DNA of 64,000 nucleotides from Microtetraspora malaysiensis (GTDB lineage Bacteria > Actinomycetota > Actinomycetes > Streptosporangiales > Streptosporangiaceae): contig NZ_BBYJ01000007.1 in the NCBI RefSeq assembly GCF_001528665.1, forward strand, positions 1 to 64,000, written 5' to 3'. The translations under genes were made by a program, and so were the position numbers. Shown piece by piece: positions 57,765 to 64,000 of this stretch. How positions within the stretch are numbered: the stretch's first letter is position 1; every line of letters begins with the position of its first letter. The notes below the pieces were generated by a model. The model was not told the origin of the DNA. It saw only the letters and a program-made list of their open reading frames with translations, and did no database searches.

Positions 57765-59635
57765 GGCGTGGGCACGGCCTCCCCGACGGTGACGTCGCCG
57801 GTGCAGAAACCGCTGCCCGCCGGGACGTCGGTGACCAGCACCCGGTCGACACCGGGCGGGACGAGGAAGAAGACCTTGCCGAAGCCCTCCCTGAGGAGGA
57901 GCTGGGTGTTCCTGTCCCCGATCCACAGCGTCACCCTGACCGCCACGCGCGAGGCGTACCCGAGCCGGACCAGCGTGCCCGCCGGCCCCGCGGCCGTGGC
58001 CGGCCTCCTGATCGGCACCTCGACGGCGGCTCCGGACGCCGGCCAGCACCCGTCGAGGGCGGTCGGCACGGTCCGCTCCCCCTTCACCTCGGCCGGGACC
58101 AGCCGTCCGGCGTCGTCGAAGACGAACCCCACGGGCGACGCCGGGGGCCGGTACATCCGCTTGCGCAGCTCCGGCGTCGCGAGCGGCCCGAGCACCCGCG
58201 AGGTCAGCGCGTACGAGCCGTAGGACGGGGCCAGGACGTCGGCGGGCGCCGTCCGGTCGTAGACGACGGCGTCCGCGGGGGCGGCGGCGAGGGCCCGCTC
58301 GGCGGTCACGAGGTAGGAATGGCGCCGCGCGCTCCCGAGGTGGCCGCCGAAGACGGCCGTGGACGCCAGCGAGGCGACCGTGAACCCGCCCACCAGCAGG
58401 CCGCCCAGGCCGTAGACGGCCTCCCGGGACGGCAGTGCCCTGCGGTACGGCGCCGCCTCGCCCGCGATCGGCAGCACGGCGAGGGCCGCGACCAGCGCGA
58501 GCAGCGGCACCGCGTCCGCCACGTAGCGCGAGTCGCTGCCCGCGAAGGAGCCCACCAGGGAGACGCGGCCGTAGAGCGGCGGCACGATGTCCGCGACCAC
58601 GACGTACGCCAGGAGGATCCCCCACGCGGCGGCGGCGTGGCGGCGGTAGCGCACGGTGCCGGCGAACAGGGCGGCGACCGCCACGAAGGAGAGCGCGACG
58701 AGCAGGCCGGGCGGCGACGTCACCGCCCAGTCGCCGCCGGAGAACCACTTCCACGGCCCGCCGAGCACGGTCGGCAGGAACGTGCGCGCGACCAGCTCCC
58801 ACACGAACCCGACCGCGTCGTCCGCCTCGGGCACGCCGCCGCCCTCGGCGTCGCCCGCCGCCGCGCGGACCAGATACAGCGCCAGGTAGGCGAGGAGCGC
58901 CCCGCCGTACAGGAGCCAGACCCGGGCGTGCCGTCGCAGCGCGGCGCGCGGGCCGCCGAAGTAGACGGCGGTCAGCGCGAGCAGGACCAGCGGGATCGCG
59001 AACGCCTTGAGGAAGAAGGCCAGCCCGAACAGCGTCCACCCGGCGGCGGCCGCGACGTGGACAGCCCGCCCGGAGCGCAGGTACAGCACGTGCGAGGCGA
59101 CCGCCATGGGCAGCGCGATCTGCAGCGGCGCGGTGTTGAGGCCGGCCGCCCACCAGGCGAGCGCGGGCACGGTCACCGGGGCGACGAGGAAGACGAGCAG
59201 CGGCACGATGACGGCCCGCCGCGGCCCGAACACCACCCGGAGCATCCGGAAGACGGCCAGGCCGGCGCACGCGTGCAGCGCGAGCACGGTGCCGCTCGCC
59301 AGGCCCCAGCCGTACGGCGCGAGCCGGGCGGTCACCCAGGCGAGCAGGAAGCCGCCGGGCATGAACTGGCCGTGATGGACCCGGGTGAGGTAGTCCCAGG
59401 TGAGGCCGCTCTCGGCGGCGCGCGCCATGAACTCGAAGTCGTCCTCCTTGAAGAACGCCTCGGCGACGACGGACGCCTTCCACGCGGTCTGCAGCAGGAC
59501 GAGTCCGAGCGCGGTGAGGAGGAGGCCGTGCCGGCGGAGGAGGTCACGCGTGCCGCCGAGGAAGGACACGAGTTCGGGCGAGAGCGTGATCCGGATCTTC
59601 GCCGTTCCCTCGACGGGCGTGATCACGTTTGTCAC
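57761..59635 (-). CDS. Polytopic membrane protein, putative GT-C glycosyltransferase, paralogue 3
   Basis: 624 residues, GTG start overlapping the AftD-like stop (GTGA). About twelve helices (roughly 35-430), then an outer beta-rich domain. First outer loop AFFKEDDFEFMARAAESGLT then WDYLTRVHHGQFMPGGF, closest to paralogue 2. The C-terminal region has GCWPASGAAVEVPI and GSGFCTGDVTVGE, the Cys pair common to all three. Translational coupling to the AftD-like gene is the strongest link of this unknown family to arabinan building. Specificity cannot be read from sequence. Confidence 0.84.
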   Translation of the reverse strand: MTNVITPVEGTAKIRITLSPELVSFLGGTRDLLRRHGLLLTALGLVLLQTAWKASVVAEAFFKEDDFEFMARAAESGLTWDYLTRVHHGQFMPGGFLLAWVTARLAPYGWGLASGTVLALHACAGLAVFRMLRVVFGPRRAVIVPLLVFLVAPVTVPALAWWAAGLNTAPLQIALPMAVASHVLYLRSGRAVHVAAAAGWTLFGLAFFLKAFAIPLVLLALTAVYFGGPRAALRRHARVWLLYGGALLAYLALYLVRAAAGDAEGGGVPEADDAVGFVWELVARTFLPTVLGGPWKWFSGGDWAVTSPPGLLVALSFVAVAALFAGTVRYRRHAAAAWGILLAYVVVADIVPPLYGRVSLVGSFAGSDSRYVADAVPLLALVAALAVLPIAGEAAPYRRALPSREAVYGLGGLLVGGFTVASLASTAVFGGHLGSARRHSYLVTAERALAAAPADAVVYDRTAPADVLAPSYGSYALTSRVLGPLATPELRKRMYRPPASPVGFVFDDAGRLVPAEVKGERTVPTALDGCWPASGAAVEVPIRRPATAAGPAGTLVRLGYASRVAVRVTLWIGDRNTQLLLREGFGKVFFLVPPGVDRVLVTDVPAGSGFCTGDVTVGEAVPTP

Positions 59636-62600
59636 GGTACTCCCGAAAGGCTGGGATCACGAGTGGCGATCTCGACCCGCGGCGGCGGCGAGGGCGAGGG
59701 CGCCCGGACGACGGCCGGCCGGCCGGGGATGTTCCCGAACAGGCAGCCGAGCAGCGCCAGGCAGAGGAGCTGGGGCACCAGATCGGTCAGCGGGCGGCCC
59801 CACGCGGCGTTCTCCATGCCGAGCAGGTATGTCCCCACGGCCAGGCTCAGCCCGGCGAGCGCGAACGCCACGATCCCGAGGCGCGGCGAGGCGAGCGCCC
59901 GCAGCAGGCGGAACAGGACGCCGCGTCTGGCGTGCGCGGCGGCCGAGACCCGGCGGAACCACACCGTCGCGGCGAAGAGCGCGGCCAGCACGACGAGGCC
60001 CGCGACGCCGCCGGTCCAGAAGCCGTACGCGGCGGCGACCGGCCAGAGCCACCGCGCCGCGACACCCCTCGGCGCGCAGGCGGGCAGGACGCGGCCGTCC
60101 CGGCGGCGGGCGGGCACCAGCGCGAGCGCGACCACGAGGAGGGAGAGGACGCCTCCCGCCACCAGCCCGGCGCGGTACACCGCGTCCGGCTCATACCGCA
60201 TGGTCACGGTCCCCGCGGTGCCCTCGGGCAGGATCCACGCCTGCCGCCAGCCGTCGAGCCGCACCGCGGTCAGCGCCCGGTCGCCCGCGTAGGCGTGCCA
60301 GCCCTGGTTGAAGTTCTCGTTGACGACCAGGTAGCTCTCCCGGCCGGCCGCGACGCGGACCCGGCGCTCCCAGCCGGTCCACTCCTCCTCGTCGACCGCG
60401 CGCATCACGGTGGCCGACCCAGTGGCCGACCCAGTGGCCGGCCCAGTGGTTGGCGCCGTCGCCGCGCCCGGGGCCCGCACGACCGCGGTCTGGATGCGGT
60501 ACGGATCGTTCGCCGCCGCGGTCAGCCGGGTCTCTCCGGGGAGGACGTTCACCCGCTCGCACGACCGGTACGTCAGCTCCCGGCCGGCCAGGACGTCCGC
60601 CAGCGTGCCCTCGACGATCTCGGTGTTCACCGGCACGTCGTTGACCCGCAGCGTCGGCCCGTAGCCGCAGGGCAGCCGCAGCGGGAAGCCGCCCAGCCCG
60701 CCGAGGGGGCGCACGCCGGGGATCGTGATGTCGGTGACCTCCAGCGAGCGCGAGCTGGGCGCGCTGAACTCGATGGTCAGCTCGCGCGCCTTGAGCGGAG
60801 GGAAGGCGATCCAGCCGTCGCGGCCCACCCAGCCCTCGCGGACGCCGCCCTCCGCCCGCAGCGTCACCCGTACGGGAGGGGCCCCGAGGTGGGAGTCGGG
60901 AAAGACGACCTTGATCCGGGACAGCGTGGTCACCTGGGCCAGCCGCACGTCGAGCGACGGCTTGCGGTCGAACGGGTAGGCGTACCAGACCGTCTTGGGG
61001 TCGCCGTCGAAGGCGGACCTGGCGAGCGCCGCCGGGTGGCCGGTGAAGGTCGAGGAGCTCGTGACGGTCAGCGGGTCGTTCGGGAGCGTGGTGAGCTTCT
61101 CGACCGCCGTGCGGTCGGTGAGCACGGCCCGGCCGGTGACGACCCGGTCCCCCGACCCCTGCGAGACGTAGGAGCGGTCGAAGCCGTACCCGTCCTCGCC
61201 CAGCACCTCCAGCCGCCCCGAGCACGTCCACACGTAGGAGCCGCGCATGCAGGCCGGCACGTTCCCGTTGCGGCTGAACGACACGGTCGCCTCGCCGGAC
61301 CGGTCGCCGGGCACCTCGGGGACGACGATGGTACGGCCCGGCCGTACGCCGGGGATGGTCAGCTCGGTGACGCCGACCCGGCTGCCGAGCGTCGTCTTCG
61401 GCGGGTAGGCCAGCCGGGTGACCCGGACGCGGACCCGGCTCGTCTCGCCGGGTGGAACGGCGAGCCGCTGCTCATCCTCGGTGGCGCGTACCGGCTGGCG
61501 CAGCGTGCCCGCGTCGGTCTCCACCTCGATCTCCGACGGCGGCGGCCCGATCGCGGCCTGCTCCAGCGCGATCGTCACGTACGGCAGGCGGACCGGCCGG
61601 GTGAGGCGCACCTCCAGCCACTCGCCGACCGCTCCCTTCCAGCCGCTGGAGCGCCAGCCCGTCCGCCGGTCCCCGTCCAGCGCCGCGTACGGCTGGCGCC
61701 CGGGGTCGCGCGAGCCCGGCATGGCGGTCACGTCTGCCTCGGACGATGAGGCGCGCACGTCCACGATCTCGAACAGCCGGGCGGTCGACTGGAACGTCGT
61801 CCACGCCGGGTCGGTCAGGTCGGTGCCCGGGTCGGGGTCGTCCCTGGTCAGGGTGGCGGTGGACGACTGCCTGAGGTCGCTGAGCGCGACCCCCCTCTTC
61901 CGCAGGGTGTCGGTGACGATCGTGTCGTACGGCGGGATGTCCAGGGCGCCCGGGTCGTCCCCGAGAATCACCGGGCGGTCGCCGGAGAGGAGGTCCTGCT
62001 CGGCGAGGGTGAGCAGGGCCTCCGGCGCCCCGCCCACCCGCAGCGCGCCCGCGACCGGCACGGTCCCGGCGCGCGGCGCGGGGTCCCCGACCTGGTAGAT
62101 CTCCACCGCGTGGTACGGCTGGTCCAGCCAGCCGGAGGCGGTGTCGTTCTGGGCGATCCCGACGCCGGGGCCGAACTTCGCCACCAGCGTGAGGCCGGGC
62201 GAGTCCTCGATCGCCTGGTGGATGCGGGCCGGCCAGGCGCCGCCGATCGTGCGCCGGTCGAGGTCGTTGCGCACGACGAGGTGGGAGACCCCGATCCGGC
62301 GCAGGGTGGCGGTGAGCCCGGCCGACCCCCGGCCGCTGGAGAAGCGGTCGTCGATGGCCGCGAGCAGCCGGGTGACGCCCGCCGATCCCCACGGCACGAT
62401 GGTGTACGTCGCCCAGCGCGTGGTGAGCAGCGGCTGCATGGGCTCGTCGAGGGGGCGGCCCCACAGGTATTCGCCGCGTTTGGACCCGGGCAGGGCGAGC
62501 ACCGTGCCGTCGCCCGCGTTGTCGTCCAGCCAGGTCGTCGCCTGCTTCCAGTAGTCCGGGATCTCCGCGAACGCCCCGGAGGGGGCGAGCCCCTGGGCGA

Positions 62601-63987
62601 CCACGGGCACGCAGGTGAGCGCGACCAGCGCGGCGCTCGCCGCGGCGAGCGGCGGCCGCCACCGCGCCCGGGCCAGGGTGAGCAGCCCGGCCAGGCCGAG
62701 CGCCATGGGCAGCCGGATCAGGGCGTCGAACTTGTGCAGGTTGCGGAACGGCGCGAGCACGCCGTCGAGCAGGCCGAGCACGGGAGGGTTGAGCGGGCCG
62801 GCGACCGCGCTGGCGTGCCCGGCGACCACGATCGCCACGCCGGTCAGGAGCGAGATCAGCAGGAAGGCGCGCTCGGGCAGGTCACGGCGCAGCAGGCCGA
62901 CCAGTCCGAGGCAGGCGGTCAGCACCGTGACGACGATCAGCCAGGGGCGCAGCGCCTGCTCGTAGGCCACGGCCATCCACGGCTCGCCGTCCACGGACAG
63001 GAACGCGAGCCAGCTCGACGTGCCGCGCAGGGTGTTGGTGAGCGACGTGACCTGGGTGGTGGCGGCGGCGTTCTCGATGTACGGCAGGAACGAGAAGACG
63101 TACCGGCCCATCACCAGCAGCGGGACCAGCCACCAGCAGGCGACGGCGGCGACCGCGCCGAGCCACCAGGCGAGCAGCCGCCGGCGGCGCGGCCCCGGCG
63201 TCCGGGTGAGCAGGTAGACGAAGGGGACGATCAGGACGGCCAGTTCGGCGGCCGCGTTGACGCCGCCGCAGAACAGGAACGCGACCCCCGACAGCGCCGC
63301 CGCCCGGCGCGGCCCCAGCTCACCCCTGGCCCCCTTGACCAGCGGCAGCATGACCCACGGCAGCAACGCGCTGGGCAGGAACTCCGAGGAGTTGATGCCG
63401 ATCAGCGCCTGCGCGTGCGGGGCCAGCGCGTACGCGAACCCGGCGAGGATCCGGGCGCCCGGCGTGCCGATCCGCAGCGCGCGGGCGAGCTGGACCGTCC
63501 CGAGGAAGGCGGCGCACAGCACGAACGTCATCCACAGGCGCTGCACGTTCCACGCGGGCATGTCCAGCGCGAGGAACAGCGCGTAGAAGGGGCCCATCGG
63601 GAACAGGTAGCCGTATGCCTGGTTCTGCAGGTGGCCGAAGTAGGCGTCGTCCCACAGGTGCAGCGCGCGGCCGAGGAACGCCAGCGGGTTGACCGCCATG
63701 TCGAGCTTGGTCTCGGCGATGATCTTCTCGGTGGCGGTGTTGAAGGCCACCGCGGCGAGGAGCAGGCATCCCGCGAGCAGACGCAGCCGATGCCGGAAGC
63801 GCGCGCTGTAGCCGCCGTCGCCGCCGTCGCCGCCGTCCCCGCCACCGCCGTCCCGCCCGCCGTCACCGCCGTCGTGGTGCGACCGCGTCCCGGAGTCGGC
63901 CGCGGCGCGGCTCTCCCTGCCGTTCTCACGGCCGTTCCGGGGGCCGTTCCCGGGCCCGTTCTCGTGGACTGAGGGGGGTGGTGCCAC
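59632..63987 (-). CDS. aftD: AftD-like alpha-(1->3)-arabinofuranosyltransferase
   Basis: 1451 residues from GTG 63987; the frame stays open to the window edge, so the true start could lie outside. N-terminus (1-60) is a Gly/Asp/Asn-rich low-complexity leader. A GT-C membrane core follows (about 62-480): KIIAETKLDMAVNPLAFLGR, HLWDDAYFGHLQNQAYGYLF and PMGPFYALF are close to the AftD signature, with the acidic pair of the first loop. The outer part (about 480-1290) has several carbohydrate-binding-like beta domains (VEIYQVGDPAPRAG, RRTGWRSSGWKGAVGEWLEV, KTVWYAYPFDRKPSLDVRLA), and the last region returns to about six helices. AftD adds branching arabinofuranose from polyprenyl-phosphoryl-arabinose. 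It heads the unit with paralogue 3 and DUF3068 paralogue 2. Confidence 0.92.
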   Translation of the reverse strand: MAPPPSVHENGPGNGPRNGRENGRESRAAADSGTRSHHDGGDGGRDGGGGDGGDGGDGGYSARFRHRLRLLAGCLLLAAVAFNTATEKIIAETKLDMAVNPLAFLGRALHLWDDAYFGHLQNQAYGYLFPMGPFYALFLALDMPAWNVQRLWMTFVLCAAFLGTVQLARALRIGTPGARILAGFAYALAPHAQALIGINSSEFLPSALLPWVMLPLVKGARGELGPRRAAALSGVAFLFCGGVNAAAELAVLIVPFVYLLTRTPGPRRRRLLAWWLGAVAAVACWWLVPLLVMGRYVFSFLPYIENAAATTQVTSLTNTLRGTSSWLAFLSVDGEPWMAVAYEQALRPWLIVVTVLTACLGLVGLLRRDLPERAFLLISLLTGVAIVVAGHASAVAGPLNPPVLGLLDGVLAPFRNLHKFDALIRLPMALGLAGLLTLARARWRPPLAAASAALVALTCVPVVAQGLAPSGAFAEIPDYWKQATTWLDDNAGDGTVLALPGSKRGEYLWGRPLDEPMQPLLTTRWATYTIVPWGSAGVTRLLAAIDDRFSSGRGSAGLTATLRRIGVSHLVVRNDLDRRTIGGAWPARIHQAIEDSPGLTLVAKFGPGVGIAQNDTASGWLDQPYHAVEIYQVGDPAPRAGTVPVAGALRVGGAPEALLTLAEQDLLSGDRPVILGDDPGALDIPPYDTIVTDTLRKRGVALSDLRQSSTATLTRDDPDPGTDLTDPAWTTFQSTARLFEIVDVRASSSEADVTAMPGSRDPGRQPYAALDGDRRTGWRSSGWKGAVGEWLEVRLTRPVRLPYVTIALEQAAIGPPPSEIEVETDAGTLRQPVRATEDEQRLAVPPGETSRVRVRVTRLAYPPKTTLGSRVGVTELTIPGVRPGRTIVVPEVPGDRSGEATVSFSRNGNVPACMRGSYVWTCSGRLEVLGEDGYGFDRSYVSQGSGDRVVTGRAVLTDRTAVEKLTTLPNDPLTVTSSSTFTGHPAALARSAFDGDPKTVWYAYPFDRKPSLDVRLAQVTTLSRIKVVFPDSHLGAPPVRVTLRAEGGVREGWVGRDGWIAFPPLKARELTIEFSAPSSRSLEVTDITIPGVRPLGGLGGFPLRLPCGYGPTLRVNDVPVNTEIVEGTLADVLAGRELTYRSCERVNVLPGETRLTAAANDPYRIQTAVVRAPGAATAPTTGPATGSATGSATVMRAVDEEEWTGWERRVRVAAGRESYLVVNENFNQGWHAYAGDRALTAVRLDGWRQAWILPEGTAGTVTMRYEPDAVYRAGLVAGGVLSLLVVALALVPARRRDGRVLPACAPRGVAARWLWPVAAAYGFWTGGVAGLVVLAALFAATVWFRRVSAAAHARRGVLFRLLRALASPRLGIVAFALAGLSLAVGTYLLGMENAAWGRPLTDLVPQLLCLALLGCLFGNIPGRPAVVRAPSPSPPPRVEIATRDPSLSGVP
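60408..60455. repeat. Tandem 12-base repeats inside the AftD-like gene
   Basis: About four copies of AGTGGCCGACCC or close variants in a row, encoding a TGPATGSATGSA linker before the last outer segment. Typical slippage repeat in a flexible linker. Confidence 0.7.
63805..63865. repeat. GCC-rich triplet-type repeats in the AftD-like leader
   Basis: Repeats of GCCGCCGTC and close variants encode a GGDGGDGG run in the N-terminal leader before the first membrane helix. Low complexity; copy number could vary between strains. Confidence 0.65.
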
Positions 63988-64000
63988 CTGGCGGATCCAG

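Noticed and set aside
62110-63972. Long plus-strand open frame opposite the AftD-like gene
   Set aside because: Composition is low-complexity (RRG/EQ-rich) and the minus strand encodes a clear AftD-type protein.
1-64000. CRISPR array, insertion sequence, tRNA or rRNA gene, prophage
   Set aside because: I found no regularly spaced repeats, transposase, integrase or structural-RNA signature; the HNH gene alone is not evidence of a mobile element.

Overview
This window comes from a very GC-rich actinobacterium. The gene set (hemerythrin and DUF222/HNH proteins, paired OmpR/NarL two-component systems, YhgE/Pip exporter, several probable leaderless starts) fits the Streptosporangiales (Nonomuraea/Streptosporangium/Actinomadura-like). 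That placement is inference; no rRNA or tRNA gene is present to anchor it.

Layout. 1-1231: 3' part of a DUF222-HNH nuclease gene. 1565-6276 (minus): a D-amino-acid degradation operon (N-acyl-D-amino-acid deacylase, D-serine dehydratase-like PLP enzyme, RidA, and an unrecognised TIM-barrel-like protein). 6307-9899 (minus): an OmpR-type regulator and a histidine kinase joined in one reading frame to a DUF4153-type membrane domain. 10132-20275: housekeeping and accessory genes (arylamine N-acetyltransferase, hemerythrin, SURF1, Baeyer-Villiger-type monooxygenase, gamma-glutamyltransferase, FMN reductase with divergent HxlR regulator, NarL-type two-component pair). 20433-22717: PAP2 phosphatase, DUF3800-like protein, a decayed SDR gene, a Cys-rich small protein and a truncated membrane-protein gene. 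22769-26883: alanine dehydrogenase, class III aminotransferase, M20 peptidase. 27023-30605: a YhgE/Pip export operon with a TetR regulator whose probable operator lies at the operon head. 30761-36752: SBP-vWA protein and partner, threonine dehydratase with LysR regulator, VapBC-type toxin-antitoxin pair, LysE exporter.

36775-44200: a tightly overlapping fatty-acyl/sterol-type operon (two acyl-CoA synthetases, two Ltp-like thiolase homologues, a DUF35 protein) divergent from an enoyl-CoA hydratase. A sequence matching the published KstR2 box lies between them. 44316-45158: secreted SGNH hydrolase.

45182-63987: the most striking region. It holds the genes expected to make the arabinose donor polyprenyl-phosphoryl-arabinofuranose (UbiA-type phosphoribosyltransferase, DprE1, DprE2). 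With them are an AftD-like arabinofuranosyltransferase, three paralogous membrane proteins that look like GT-C glycosyltransferases, two DUF3068 proteins, an OafA-type acyltransferase, a methyltransferase and a nitronate monooxygenase like mycobacterial IpdC. Six sequences fitting the KstR palindrome TNNAACNNGTTNNA sit in front of these genes, and a weaker seventh lies before the acyl-CoA operon. The best candidate for an undescribed system is therefore an arabinose-containing envelope glycan made by a bacterium probably without mycolic acids, under a KstR-like regulator that also controls acyl/sterol-type catabolic genes.
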